Positions 18,205 to 28,205 are shown, numbered from the stretch's first letter. The stretch is DNA of 64,000 nt from Gammaproteobacteria bacterium (GCA_028293745.1 JAQGOF010000047.1:18935-82934); one strand, 5' to 3'. Notes: generated from the letters alone by a model not told the origin. Made by a program: numbers and translations.

Positions 18205-20250
18205 ATGATTTGTTACGGAGTCGCCCACATTCGAAGAGGACTTTCGAGCCGCGGCATGCTTGGGACCCTCATGCTGCTGCTCGTGTCTGCGGCGGTCCGC
18301 GGATCGGAGACGCCGGGCCAATACATCACGCCGAACTTCAAGGATGCTGACCTCACGCAGGTTGCTGAAGCGGTGAGCGTGGCGACCGGCAAGAACTTCA
18401 TCGTCGATCCTCGCGTGCGCGGCCAGGTGACGATGTTGTCCTCCACCCCGATGAATCCGGCAGCCTTCTATGAGGCGTTTCTTGCGATCCTGCAGGTGCA
18501 CGGGTTCATCGCAGTGCCCGCCGGAAACATCATCAAGGTCCTGCCGGATGCCGATGCACGACAGATCCCGTCTCTCGATCTGCCGGGGCGGGTGAGCGCC
18601 ACTTCCGACGAGATCGTGACGCAAGTGATTGACGTCAAGAACGTGAGTGCCGCGCAACTCGTGCCGATTCTAAGGCCGATGATTCCGCAGTACGGCCACC
18701 TGGCCGCATATCCCGCCTCGAACATCCTGATCATTTCCGACCGCGCCAGCAACGTAAACCGCATGATCCGCATCATTCGCCGTGTGGACCAGGTTGGGGA
18801 CCAGGACGTAGAGATCGTGCCGCTGCAGAACGCCTCCTCGACGGATACCGTGCGCGTGCTCAACTCTTTGTTTCAACAAGCGGCGGCGACGGAGGGAGGC
18901 GTGGCCGTGAAAGTTGTAGCTGACGAGCGCTCCAACAGTGTGCTGATCAGCGGAGACCAGTCGCGGAGGTTGCGCATCCGCGCGCTGGTGGCGCATCTGG
19001 ACACCCCGCTGCAGGCCGGCGGCGACACGCAAGTGCGCTACCTCCACTACGCAGATGCGGACAAGGTCGCTCCGAAACTCAAAGAGTACATCAGCGGAAT
19101 TGCGCAGGGGACTCCTGGCGGCGCAGGAGGTGCGCAGGGCAGTCCGCAGGCACAGGCCGAAAAAAACGCGGTCGTTCTGTCAGATAAGGCGACGAATTCC
19201 CTGATCATCATGGCGCCTCCCAAGATCATGCGCGCGATCACTGAAGTCGTGGACAAGTTGGATATCCGCCGCGCGCAAGTGCTGGTGGAGGCCGTAATCG
19301 TCGAAGTGAACGCGGACAAGACATCCGATCTGGGGGTGAATTGGGCGGCGTGGTCCAATGGGTCGAATGGAACCCAGATTCCGGCGGGTGGGTTCATCGA
19401 GCCGATCGGCGGCTCTTCGCTCACCGACGTTGCCAGCACTGTCCAGAGCATTGCGAATGGCTCAACCAGTTCGACCAGCTCGCTGACCGGCACGACGCTG
19501 GCGCTCGGGAAAATATCCGCCAATGGCATCAATTTCGGTGCAATGCTGCGGGCCATCAGCGGCGACGCCAGTACCAATGTCGTGGCGACACCGTCGGCGA
19601 TTACGATGGACAATCAGGAAGCGGAGCTGAAAGTTGCGCAGGAAGTGCCCTTCATTACGGGGCAGTACGCAACAACGTCGGGGTCTACTACCAGCACCAG
19701 CAGCACCGTAAGTCCGTTTACGACGGTCCAGCGTCAGGAAGTGGGCACCATCCTGAAAGTGACGCCGCAGATCGCTACAGAGAGCGATTCGGTCATTCTC
19801 AAGATCAGTATCGAGAGTTCGAGCGTGGCAGCGACGTCTGTTTCGGCTGTAGACATCACCACCAATAAGCGCACAGTTTCCACGAGTGTACTGATCGAGG
19901 ACGGCGGCATCGTGGTGCTCGGCGGGCTCATTTCGGACAGCGTCACCAAGAGTGAGCAGCGCGTGCCGTTTCTCGGCAGCCTCCCGCTGATCGGGCTCTT
20001 ATTCAAGACACGCGATTACAGCAGGACCAAGAACAATCTGATGATCTTCATTCGTCCGAAGATCCTGCACACGGCCGAGCAGACGGCTATCGAGACCGGC
20101 GCAAAGTACAACTATATGCTGGATGAACAACGCAGAGCGGACAAGCGGGACGCCACGCCGCTACTGCCGGGTGAAAAGCAGCCAACGCTGCCCCCGCTGA
20201 CGGAAATCCCCGTACCAGATGGCTCAGTAGTTCCAGAGCCATCAAAGTAA
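18205..20250 (+). CDS. gspD: Type II secretion secretin GspD
   Basis: ATG 18205 gives 681 residues with a signal peptide (MLGTLMLLLVSAAVRGSE). The frame is open to 17848 but that part overlaps bamA in antisense. The N0 domain (ITPNFKDADLTQVAEAVSVA) and N1-N3 domains follow, including ASNILIISDRASNVNRMIRI and VKVVADERSNSVLISG. The secretin core includes VPFITGQYATTSGS, EVGTILKVTPQI and VLGGLISDSVTKSEQRVPFLG. It forms the outer-membrane channel for folded exoproteins such as hydrolases. No other gsp gene is in this window, so the rest of the system must be encoded elsewhere. Confidence 0.92.
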   Translation: MICYGVAHIRRGLSSRGMLGTLMLLLVSAAVRGSETPGQYITPNFKDADLTQVAEAVSVATGKNFIVDPRVRGQVTMLSSTPMNPAAFYEAFLAILQVHGFIAVPAGNIIKVLPDADARQIPSLDLPGRVSATSDEIVTQVIDVKNVSAAQLVPILRPMIPQYGHLAAYPASNILIISDRASNVNRMIRIIRRVDQVGDQDVEIVPLQNASSTDTVRVLNSLFQQAAATEGGVAVKVVADERSNSVLISGDQSRRLRIRALVAHLDTPLQAGGDTQVRYLHYADADKVAPKLKEYISGIAQGTPGGAGGAQGSPQAQAEKNAVVLSDKATNSLIIMAPPKIMRAITEVVDKLDIRRAQVLVEAVIVEVNADKTSDLGVNWAAWSNGSNGTQIPAGGFIEPIGGSSLTDVASTVQSIANGSTSSTSSLTGTTLALGKISANGINFGAMLRAISGDASTNVVATPSAITMDNQEAELKVAQEVPFITGQYATTSGSTTSTSSTVSPFTTVQRQEVGTILKVTPQIATESDSVILKISIESSSVAATSVSAVDITTNKRTVSTSVLIEDGGIVVLGGLISDSVTKSEQRVPFLGSLPLIGLLFKTRDYSRTKNNLMIFIRPKILHTAEQTAIETGAKYNYMLDEQRRADKRDATPLLPGEKQPTLPPLTEIPVPDGSVVPEPSK

Positions 20251-20288
20251 TCATCGGCTGATTGGACGGTTCCGGGTTCGACGCTCTT

Positions 20289-21263
20289 TCACACCATCGC
20301 CCTCACGTAGCGCTTTCGATAGTCGGCCGGCGTCACGCCCACGTGACGCGCAAAGGCGCGGCGTAGTGTGTCGCCGTCGGCAAAGCCACACAGCGCCGCA
20401 ACCTGCTTGGGTGTGCTTTGGCCGTCCTCCAACAAGCGCCGAGCAGCCGTGACGCGCACGGCTTCCACCCACGCCGCCGGTGTGATGCCGACCTCGCTGC
20501 GAAAGAGGCGAGCGAAGTGACGGGGACTCAGCTTCATGCGTTTCGCCAGGTTTGTAATGCTGTGGTCTGCGGCCGGATTGGCTGCGACCCAACGCTGTAC
20601 CTCCTGAAGCGCAGAGCGGCCGGCCGGAGCCGCTTCACCCTTGCGACTGAACTGCATCTGGCCGCCCGGCCGTTTGAAGAACATCACGAGTTGTGCCGCG
20701 ACCCTCATCGCGACGTCGCGCCCGAGATCCTCCTCAACGAGAGCCAGGGCCAGGTCCAATCCCGCTGTGACGCCGGCTGCAGTCCGCAAGCGACCATCCC
20801 TGACATGGATGGCGTCCTCATCAACGATGACTGCAGGATAATGCTGAGCGAGCTGCTGAGCGACCGCCCAGTGGGTCGTCACACGACGACCATCGATCAG
20901 CCCGGTTGCGGCCAAGAGGAAGGCGCCGCTGCAAACTGAACCGTAGCGACGTGCGCGCGGGGCCACGCGACGGAGCCACTCGACGGCCCTAATATCAGGT
21001 CGAACATCCGCCGCATTGGGGCATCCCGCCACAAGCAAGGTGTCGATATTCATTTCCACAGCATCGCCCATGACAAGATCCGGCACGAGCCGGACTCCCG
21101 ACGAACTGCGTATATGACCCCCGGTATTGGCTACGATCACAAGCCGATAGACGTCTTTTCGGGCCTGCACATTGGCCTCGGCAAATACGTCGAGCGGCCC
21201 CGACACATCCAGCAATTGGACACCGGGCATTGCGACGACCGCGATGGTCTTGGGTACCTTCAC
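20289..21263 (-). CDS. GlxA-family AraC-type transcriptional regulator
   Basis: GTG 21263 has GGAG upstream; 324 residues. The N-terminal ~190 residues are a DJ-1/PfpI-like domain (IAVVAMPGVQLLDVSGPLDV, and the family motif GSVCSGAFLLAATGLIDG with RVTTHW). The C terminus carries the AraC double helix-turn-helix (ITNLAKRMKLSPRHFARLFR and QVAALCGFADGDTLRRAF, ending GVTPADYRKR). Such proteins sense small metabolites through the DJ-1-like pocket and activate nearby genes. It is divergent, 111 bp away, from the HD hydrolase at 21375, which is the natural target. Confidence 0.9.
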   Translation of the reverse strand: MKVPKTIAVVAMPGVQLLDVSGPLDVFAEANVQARKDVYRLVIVANTGGHIRSSSGVRLVPDLVMGDAVEMNIDTLLVAGCPNAADVRPDIRAVEWLRRVAPRARRYGSVCSGAFLLAATGLIDGRRVTTHWAVAQQLAQHYPAVIVDEDAIHVRDGRLRTAAGVTAGLDLALALVEEDLGRDVAMRVAAQLVMFFKRPGGQMQFSRKGEAAPAGRSALQEVQRWVAANPAADHSITNLAKRMKLSPRHFARLFRSEVGITPAAWVEAVRVTAARRLLEDGQSTPKQVAALCGFADGDTLRRAFARHVGVTPADYRKRYVRAMV

Positions 21264-21374
21264 CGGCTCTCCACGTCCGCTTGGGACGGTTTTGGCAGAA
21301 AATGCCGTTAAACAGCAATTGCGGACAGACTAGGCGGCGCCTATCATTTTGTCCAACACTGGCAGGAGATTCCG

Positions 21375-22016
21375 ATGACATTGACAGTACAAGGCGTGAG
21401 CGTTCCCGACAGCAAGCTTGCCCGAGAGATAACCGAGCTGGTCCGCGATACGGTATCGCCGTTGCTCTTCCATCACTCGAGCCGGGTTTATTATTTCGGC
21501 GCGCTGGCCGGAAAGCACCGGAACTTGAGCTTCGACCCGGAGCTGCTGTATGCGGGAGCGATGTTCCATGACATGGGACTTACCCCAAAGCACAGTAGTG
21601 CCGACGAGCGCTTCGAGGTCGACGGCGCGAACGCAGCCCGCGAGTTTTTGCGCAGCCGCCGCATCCCTCAAGCGGATGTTGACACAGTTTGGACGGCGAT
21701 CGCGTTGCACACGACGCCCGGCATTCCACGACACATGCATCCTGTTGTCGCTTTGGTTACGGCCGGTGTCGAGATGGATGTGCTCGGCCTGACCTATCCC
21801 GAGTACAGCGCCGCCGAGCGAAATGCGGTCGTCGGTGCGCATCCGCGCAGTACTCACTTCAAGGAAGACATCATCCAGGCCTTCTATGACGGCATCAAGC
21901 GCAAGCCGGATACGACGTTCGGCAACGTCAAGGCCGACGTTCTTGCGGACAAGGACGCGACCTTCGAGCGTGGCAACTTCTGCAGCGTGATCCGCGGATC
22001 GGCCTGGCCGGCATGA
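21375..22016 (+). CDS. HD-domain protein, cyanamide-hydratase-like
   Basis: ATG 21375 is preceded by AGGAG; 213 residues, cytoplasmic. Metal-binding residues of the HD fold are visible: HHSSRVYYFG (about 33-42), the HD pair in AMFHDMGLTPKH (about 64) and a later His in IALHTTPG. The layout resembles the cyanamide hydratase (Ddi2/Ddi3) branch of HD proteins, which hydrate a nitrile-like substrate, rather than nucleotide phosphohydrolases. The actual substrate is unknown. Divergently arranged with the GlxA-type regulator; its end converges on the giant kinase gene, 18 bp apart. Confidence 0.8.
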   Translation: MTLTVQGVSVPDSKLAREITELVRDTVSPLLFHHSSRVYYFGALAGKHRNLSFDPELLYAGAMFHDMGLTPKHSSADERFEVDGANAAREFLRSRRIPQADVDTVWTAIALHTTPGIPRHMHPVVALVTAGVEMDVLGLTYPEYSAAERNAVVGAHPRSTHFKEDIIQAFYDGIKRKPDTTFGNVKADVLADKDATFERGNFCSVIRGSAWPA

Positions 22017-22032
22017 TGTGGTATTCCACTCG

Positions 22033-22050
22033 AGTTACAGTTGTAACTGT
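22033..22050. promoter_or_regulatory. Palindrome copy 1, AGTTACA-GT-TGTAACT + GT
   Basis: AGTTACAGTTGTAACTGT contains a perfect 7-bp inverted repeat with a 2-bp centre. It overlaps the last codons and the stop of the giant kinase gene, in the short convergent gap after the HD gene. The identical 18 bases recur at 28590-28607. The core TACA-N2-TGTA is the half-site arrangement bound by BlaI/MecI/CopY repressors; no such repressor gene is in the window. At this copy the position inside a gene end makes a promoter role unlikely. Confidence 0.4.
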
Positions 22051-25000
22051 TCTGGGCGAGGCAGCGCGCACGCAACCCGTTCAGCAAGCTCGCGGCGGAC
22101 AAGCGGTTTGCTGGCCACATCGATGATCCCTGCGGCCTGCGCGCGTTCGCTCAACTGCGCGCCACTGTAACCGCTCATGAGAATGACGGAAATATCTGGC
22201 CGCAACTGCCGGATCTCGCGCGCAAGCTCGGTCCCCGTGAGATCGGGCATCGTCTCGTCGGTCAGCACGAGATCGAAGCGTTTCGGGTCCGCGCGAAACG
22301 CCTGCAACGCGGCGACGCTCGAATCAAAACCCACCGGCTCGTAGCCAAGGCCCGCAAGCGTCTCTTCGGCGAGCGCGACCAGCGTGCGCTCGTCGTCCAC
22401 GATCATCACGGTCTCGCCGTGGCCCCGCGGCACCTCGCCCGCGGGCTCGGCCACGAGCCTTGGCGTCTCGCCAGTGGCCGGCAGCCAGATCGTGAACGTG
22501 GTTCCCGCGCCTGCCTGCGTCGCCACATCGATGACTCCGTCGAAGTCGGCGACGATGCCGTGCACCAGCGCAAGGCCAAGGCCCGTGCCGTCGCCAACAC
22601 GTTTGGTGGTGAAGAACGGATCGAACATGCGTTCAAGCACCGCGGGCGGGATGCCGGTGCCGGTATCGCTGACTGAGAGCCGCACATAGCGAGCGGTGCA
22701 GAGCGTGCCGTGCGAAAGTAAGCGGCGCTCGTCCACCGTTACGCGATCAAGCGCTACGGTGAGTACGCCGCCTTGCTCCATTGCCCGCACCGCATTCGTA
22801 CAGAGGTTCATGGTGACCTGGTGGAACTGCGTCGCGTCGCACAACACCGCCGCATCGACCGCGTCGAGTCGCCTCTCGAGGCGCACGTCAGCGGGGAGGG
22901 ACGCTGCGAGCAGTTCGAGTGTTTCTTCCACGACCGACTGCAGGTACACCGGCACGCGCTCGCCCGTCCCGCTGTGGCTGAAAGCGAGGATGCGCTCGAC
23001 GAGCGCCTTCCCACGCGTGCCAGCCTGCATGACCTGACCGATCTGGTGGCTCATGGCTCCGCCTTCACCCAGGTTGTTCTGCACGAGCTCGCCGTAACCG
23101 AGGATCGCGCCGAGGATGTTGTTGAAGTCGTGCGCGATGCCACTGGCGAGTCGCCCGATCGCCTCCATTTTTGCCGCTTGCTGTAGCTGCTGCTGCATCT
23201 TCTCGCGCTCGCACTCCTGCACTCGTTGCGCTTCCTCGGCGCGTTTGCGCTGGGTGATGTCCATCACCGCCCCGACAAACTCGACATCGCCCGACCGGTT
23301 CACCAAGGCACGGGCCACCACCCGTAGATGCTTGACCGAACCATCGAGCATCAGGAACCGATGCTCGAGATCAAAATCCTTCTTTTCGTGTCGTGCGCGA
23401 TCGAGCGTTTGTTCAAGGAAATCTTTGTCTTCCGGATGTGTTTGTTGAACTATTTGCGCGAGGTCGGGTGGATTCGCCTGGTCAAATTCAAAGATCCGAA
23501 AGGTCTCCGCCGACAAGTAGATCTCATCGGTTGCCGCATTCCAACCGAAACTGCCCGTGTGGCTCACGGTCTGCGCTTCAGCCAGGTAGGCCTCGCTCCG
23601 CCGCAGGGCCTCTTCGGCGCGCCGACGCTCGCTGTTCTCCTGCTGCAGGTCCGTATAGAGGTAAGCGTTCTCCAGCGAGACCGCCGCCTGAGAGGCGAGC
23701 AGCTTCAACACCGCGCTTCGGGCGGGCGTGAACACGCGGGAGGTCAGGTTGTTCTCGAGGTAGAGCACGCCGATCAGTGTGGCCTGCTTGATCAGGGGCA
23801 CGCAGAGAACGGAACGGACGCGATTGCGCCGGATGTACTCATCGGCGGAAAACGCGTTCTGCGCCGAGGCGTCGTCCAGAATCACGCTCTGCTGTGTTCG
23901 CACGACGTAGTGGACGACTGACTCGGGCAGTTCCGCCGCTGAGATGCTTGCGGGACGGAGTCGGACCGTGATGGTATCGCGGCTGGTCGTCGCTTCCGCC
24001 TCGAGCCGGTGCGTACCACCGTGCGAAACAATCAAGAGCCCCCGTTGCGCTCCCGCGTGCTCGAGCGCGGTTCGCATGAGCGTGTCGATTAATTTTTCCA
24101 GAACGATCTCTCCCGAGACCGCTTGGGAGACTCTCATAACGGTCGTGAGGTCCAGGTGTTCGACCGAGGCTCCGATTGTGGTCGTCGGACGGGGTGGTGA
24201 CGCTTCCTGCAGGTACGGGTAGGACTCATCCAGTTGCCGCACCTTGCCGTCGGCCCCCCAACGCAGATAGCAGTACCGGGCGTTGCGCAGGTACGACTGG
24301 GCGGTGGCTTCGAATCCACGTGCCGCATGGAACCAGGCGGCGAGCTCGCTGGCGAGCCCCTCGTTCTGGATGAAGCCGTTCTCGCGTGCCAGCCGGATCG
24401 CCTCCTCGTAGAGGCGCTCCGTGTCCTGGTCTCGTCCTTCAAGGCGGGCGATCTCGGCCGACACCAGTGCGTGCTTGTCGCCGAAGGTCGGTGGATAGTT
24501 GTCGGCCCACTCGCGCAATTGTTCGCGGTGCGCCGTCAGGAGGTCGCGCGACCGGGCCTGTTCGTCGGCGGAGGCGCTCTCATAGCACGCCGCCACTGCC
24601 AGCGCGCCATAGTAGAAATAATCGAGCAACTCGATCTGGGCGGTTGCGATCAAAAGGAGCGGCTTCGCCTTGTCCGCTGCCGCGAGAGCCTCGGCGTAGT
24701 CGCCCGACAAGAACCGCGCTTTCAGTTTGAGGATCCAGTAAAAGCAGATCATTAAGGTCATTCGGTCCCCTGTCAGCTGCGCCTCGAAGGTCGCTTGGTC
24801 GAACTGCGCGCCGCTGAAGGTGGAGAAGGTCGCGGTCCGGCCCTGCATGGTCAGGATGAAGCGTTGCTGGCTCCGGATGATGTCCGCGACGTCGCCGTAC
24901 TTGGCTTCCCGCGCGAAGTCCAACGCGCCCTCGGACTCGCGCCACACCGCGTCGAGTGGATCGTTCCGCAGCAGAAGGCCTGGGACAATTTGGTGCATAC

Positions 25001-28000
25001 CATAGCAAGCGAAGGTCAGATCACCGGTCTCGATCGCGGTACGAGAGGCCGCCCGCATGAAACCGATCGCGGTCGCGATCGGCTGCGTCCAGAAGGCAAC
25101 CGTTCCCATGGCGTGGTAGACCTTCGGCTGGTTGACGATGAAGTTGTGCTTCTCGACCAGGTCGCATGCGAGCTTGGCGAAACGATACGCCTCGCTGTAA
25201 CGATGAAAGACCGGGCCGAGATTAAACCCGAGAATTGCGTAGCCGAGCGCTGAAGCATCGCTCACACCGTGCTGCATGCTGACCTTCACCGTGCGGCACG
25301 CGAGTAAGCAAAATAAATGAAAGTCCGTAAAGTAGGCGGGGGGACCCAGAACCGACAGCACCTGCATGGCCGCCTGTAGTTCCGGATCGGTCATTACCGG
25401 CAAATCAATCAGGCTCTCGATCGGGCGCCCGTCGAGGGTCTGCCAGACTCTCTCGTATTCGGCCTGCACCAGTTCCCAGCCCGGGTGGGCCGGGATGTCA
25501 ATTCCGAACACGCGCAGGCATGTGAGCGCGCTGGCCACCGCTTGGCTGTTTTCCGACTTCACCGTATGCAGTAGCAGCTTGACTTGATAAACGGCCGCCA
25601 GGTCGACTTTTGATCGCGCGCGCGCCAGCAACTTCCCAATCAGTTGCTCGGCTGTTTCGAAGTGACCGCTCAGAAACTCGCACTCCGCGCGTTCGACCCA
25701 TAAGCTGAACGTCAACTCGTACTGGCTGGCCCAGTCTCGCTCGTCGAGCAGCGACATGCCGGCCGCTAAATAGGGGCATGCCGATGCATAGGCAGCCGAC
25801 GCCTTGGCCTTTCGCCCGGCACGCAGGTTGATCGTTGCTATCTGCACTTTCTCATCCCGCTCGATCAGCCATGCGGCGCCCCGATTGAACTGGTTTGCAA
25901 CATCAAACAGATGCTTCGCGAGCTCGTTCGCCTCGATCCTCGAGCGCAGCACACGCCCGAGTGCCAGGTGCACCTCGGCTCGCCGCTCTTGCGGGATCAG
26001 TGAATAAGCCGCCTGCTGGATCCGGTCGTGGAGGAACTTGTAGGCATTATCCAACTGCAAGACGAGCCCAGCCTGGACGGCTTCCCGGAGTGCGGCGTGT
26101 GTTGCGGCCTCTGCTTCTCCGTGAACCAGAGTCAGAATGTCGATCGCCGCGCGGTTACCCAGGCAGGCGAACTGCTTCACGGCTTCCTGCGTGGGAGCGG
26201 AGAGCCGCTTCAGCTTGTCGGCCATGAGATCCACCACGTTGTCGCTGTAGCTTTGGGCGCGGATGCGATCCATGTCCCATTGCCAAGCGCGTGTGCCTTG
26301 GTCGAACGCGAGCAGTCCCTGTTCCTCCAGCGCGCTGAGGAACTGGATCGCGAAGAATGGATTGCCACCGGTCTTCTCCCGGACGAGTTGCGCCAAGGGC
26401 TGCGCGCGCCCGAGCTCGCAGCGCAGAGCATCCGCGAGGAGCCGGCCGATATCCTCGAGCCCGAGGGGCGCCAGCACGATCTCCTGCACCCTCCCATCGG
26501 CGTTACGGATCGCCTCGAGCGCTCGCATCAGCGGATGCGCGGGGCCGACCTCGTTGTCCCGGTAGGCCCCGACCAGCAGAAGGTGCCGCACCTCCGCATG
26601 CGTGATTAAATACTCGAGGAGGTCGAGCGTCGCGGCATCTAGCCATTGCAAATCGTCCAAAAACAACGCGAGCGGGTGCTCCCGGCGCGCGAAGACGCTG
26701 AGGAAGCGCCCGAATACCCTCCGAAAGCGGTTCTGCGCATCCCGAGGCGGCAAGTCGGGAATGGGCGGTTGTTGCCCGATCACCAGCTCGAGCTCCGGGA
26801 TGATGTTGACGATCAGCTGGCCATTCGGGCCCACGGCCTCGTGCAGCGCATCTCGCCATCGGCGAAGCTCCGCCTCGCTGCGGCCCAGAAGCGAGCGAAC
26901 CGTGCTCTTGAAGGCTTGTGCCAGCGTGGCGTAGGGGATGTCGCGTTGGTATTGGTCGAATTTGCCGGATGCGAACAGGCCCCGCGGCGGAACGAGCACC
27001 TTGTGCAGCTCGTGCACCACCGAGGACTTGCCGATGCCGGAATAACCGGAAACGAGCACGAACTCCGTGGTTCCGTGGGTCACAACGCGGTCGAAGGAAG
27101 CGAGCAGAGCTTCGATTTCGCGCTCTCGGCCGTACAGCCGTTCCTGGATCAGCAGCCGACCTGGTGCATCCTGCGTTGCGAGCGGGAACGGGTTGATCCC
27201 CGCGCCTGACTCCCAGGCCGCCAGACACTTCCGAAGATCGGCCTCGACGCCGGCGGCGGTCTGGTACCGCTCCTCAGAGGTCTTCGCCAGCAGCTTCATC
27301 ACGATCGCCGACAGCGGCCCGGGGATCTGTGCCCGCTCGTCGGGCGGCGTCGGCTGTCGGGCAATATGGCAATGGACCCACTCCATCGGATCGGTAGCAC
27401 TGAAGGGCAGTGTGCCCGTCAGCATCTCGTAGAACGTGATGCCCAGAGAGTAGAGATCGCTGCGGGCATCGATCGAGCGGTTCATTCGGCCGGTCTGCTC
27501 CGGCGCCATGTACGCGAGCGTCCCGGCGATCTCTTCGGGTGCTTCAGGGGTCTGACGCTCGCGGGGCACGTGGACAGCAATGCCGAAGCCAGTGAGCCAG
27601 ACGGCGCCGCTCGCCACATTCACGAGTACATTCGCTGGCTTGATGTCTTTATGTATGAGACCTCGCTCATGCACTTCGCGCAGCGCACCCACGAGCGGGA
27701 TCGCGATGCGTAGAAATTCCGATATTTTCAGGGGTCGGTCGAGCCGCTGATCGAGGGGCTCGCCTCCCGGGTCCTCGAGCACCAACGCCAGGTGGCCGCG
27801 GTAGCGGGACAGCGCGACGGGCCGTGCCGCCCAGCCATCATCCAGCTCGGCGCGGAGCGCATATTCGTGTTCGAGCCGCTTGAGGCACGCGAGCGAAGTG
27901 TCTTTCGCAGTGACGAGCAGGACCGGCGGCAAGCTATCGCCGGAACCTCGGTACAGGGGGAAGTCCCCCTTCCGGAGCAGCGAGATCGCGTAGTCCGAAA

Positions 28001-28025
28001 GCTTGCGCACGAGGGTACCTTCCAT
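22035..28025 (-). CDS. Giant hybrid: Ser/Thr kinase-like, AAA ATPase, TPR-like, GAF, PAS, histidine kinase, receiver
   Basis: ATG 28025 follows GGAG by eight bases; 1996 residues, no membrane segment. Order: Ser/Thr kinase-like domain (about 10-270, HKDIKPAN near 125 but GFG instead of DFG near 147); AAA ATPase with Walker A SGYSGIGKSS (near 333) and LFLDDLQWLDA; a long helical TPR-like region to about 1290; GAF (about 1320-1480); PAS/PAC (about 1520-1620). Then HisKA with intact His in SGIAHDFNNILGAIL (near 1631); HATPase (GTGIPP, GDGTGLGLAL); and a C-terminal receiver with Asp in LVLTDETMPDLTG (near 1922). It should autophosphorylate and pass phosphate to its own receiver. The family resembles large multi-sensor kinases common in soil bacteria. 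Its C-terminal ~480 residues closely match the kinase at 55835. Confidence 0.9.
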   Translation of the reverse strand: MEGTLVRKLSDYAISLLRKGDFPLYRGSGDSLPPVLLVTAKDTSLACLKRLEHEYALRAELDDGWAARPVALSRYRGHLALVLEDPGGEPLDQRLDRPLKISEFLRIAIPLVGALREVHERGLIHKDIKPANVLVNVASGAVWLTGFGIAVHVPRERQTPEAPEEIAGTLAYMAPEQTGRMNRSIDARSDLYSLGITFYEMLTGTLPFSATDPMEWVHCHIARQPTPPDERAQIPGPLSAIVMKLLAKTSEERYQTAAGVEADLRKCLAAWESGAGINPFPLATQDAPGRLLIQERLYGREREIEALLASFDRVVTHGTTEFVLVSGYSGIGKSSVVHELHKVLVPPRGLFASGKFDQYQRDIPYATLAQAFKSTVRSLLGRSEAELRRWRDALHEAVGPNGQLIVNIIPELELVIGQQPPIPDLPPRDAQNRFRRVFGRFLSVFARREHPLALFLDDLQWLDAATLDLLEYLITHAEVRHLLLVGAYRDNEVGPAHPLMRALEAIRNADGRVQEIVLAPLGLEDIGRLLADALRCELGRAQPLAQLVREKTGGNPFFAIQFLSALEEQGLLAFDQGTRAWQWDMDRIRAQSYSDNVVDLMADKLKRLSAPTQEAVKQFACLGNRAAIDILTLVHGEAEAATHAALREAVQAGLVLQLDNAYKFLHDRIQQAAYSLIPQERRAEVHLALGRVLRSRIEANELAKHLFDVANQFNRGAAWLIERDEKVQIATINLRAGRKAKASAAYASACPYLAAGMSLLDERDWASQYELTFSLWVERAECEFLSGHFETAEQLIGKLLARARSKVDLAAVYQVKLLLHTVKSENSQAVASALTCLRVFGIDIPAHPGWELVQAEYERVWQTLDGRPIESLIDLPVMTDPELQAAMQVLSVLGPPAYFTDFHLFCLLACRTVKVSMQHGVSDASALGYAILGFNLGPVFHRYSEAYRFAKLACDLVEKHNFIVNQPKVYHAMGTVAFWTQPIATAIGFMRAASRTAIETGDLTFACYGMHQIVPGLLLRNDPLDAVWRESEGALDFAREAKYGDVADIIRSQQRFILTMQGRTATFSTFSGAQFDQATFEAQLTGDRMTLMICFYWILKLKARFLSGDYAEALAAADKAKPLLLIATAQIELLDYFYYGALAVAACYESASADEQARSRDLLTAHREQLREWADNYPPTFGDKHALVSAEIARLEGRDQDTERLYEEAIRLARENGFIQNEGLASELAAWFHAARGFEATAQSYLRNARYCYLRWGADGKVRQLDESYPYLQEASPPRPTTTIGASVEHLDLTTVMRVSQAVSGEIVLEKLIDTLMRTALEHAGAQRGLLIVSHGGTHRLEAEATTSRDTITVRLRPASISAAELPESVVHYVVRTQQSVILDDASAQNAFSADEYIRRNRVRSVLCVPLIKQATLIGVLYLENNLTSRVFTPARSAVLKLLASQAAVSLENAYLYTDLQQENSERRRAEEALRRSEAYLAEAQTVSHTGSFGWNAATDEIYLSAETFRIFEFDQANPPDLAQIVQQTHPEDKDFLEQTLDRARHEKKDFDLEHRFLMLDGSVKHLRVVARALVNRSGDVEFVGAVMDITQRKRAEEAQRVQECEREKMQQQLQQAAKMEAIGRLASGIAHDFNNILGAILGYGELVQNNLGEGGAMSHQIGQVMQAGTRGKALVERILAFSHSGTGERVPVYLQSVVEETLELLAASLPADVRLERRLDAVDAAVLCDATQFHQVTMNLCTNAVRAMEQGGVLTVALDRVTVDERRLLSHGTLCTARYVRLSVSDTGTGIPPAVLERMFDPFFTTKRVGDGTGLGLALVHGIVADFDGVIDVATQAGAGTTFTIWLPATGETPRLVAEPAGEVPRGHGETVMIVDDERTLVALAEETLAGLGYEPVGFDSSVAALQAFRADPKRFDLVLTDETMPDLTGTELAREIRQLRPDISVILMSGYSGAQLSERAQAAGIIDVASKPLVRRELAERVACALPRPEQLQL

Positions 28026-28103
28026 TGCCAGCGCTCCGCGACGGGGTCACGCCCCCAGCTGCTCCACACCTGGGTTCAAGCGACCGGCGCGAAGTCCCTT
28101 GCT

Positions 28104-28150
28104 GTTGCAGCGGAGTGTAGTCCCCAACAGCACAATGTGGGGGCAACTCC
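28104..28150 (-). promoter_or_regulatory. Shared 47-nt upstream element, copy A (putative promoter)
   Basis: This block lies 79 nt upstream of the giant kinase start. A near-identical block lies 81 nt upstream of the sensor kinase at 59775 (59856-59902). On the minus strand both contain CCCCACAT, about 15 less-conserved bases, then GACTACACT and CGCTGCA. TACACT is a reasonable -10 hexamer, with a poor -35 some 15-16 nt earlier. The block also holds imperfect dyad symmetry (CCCCAACA against TGTGGGG). I read it as a promoter with an overlapping regulator site shared by the two genes. Confidence 0.5.
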
Positions 28151-28185
28151 TGTCGAGTTTCGCTCACGCTTCAATCACGGCGGCG

Positions 28186-28205
28186 CGGATTTCATTTGAA
28201 ATCCG
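28186..28205. promoter_or_regulatory. 20-bp palindrome CGGATTTCA-TT-TGAAATCCG
   Basis: Perfect 9-bp arms with a 2-bp centre, in the intergenic region 28026-28757, about 160 bp upstream of the giant kinase gene. Its core TTTCATTTGAAA resembles two other intergenic palindromes, at 48286 and 52824. Symmetry and size suit a dimeric repressor such as a TetR- or MarR-type protein. Apart from this, the shared element at 28104 and the palindrome at 28590, I see no gene in this 730-bp gap. Confidence 0.45.
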
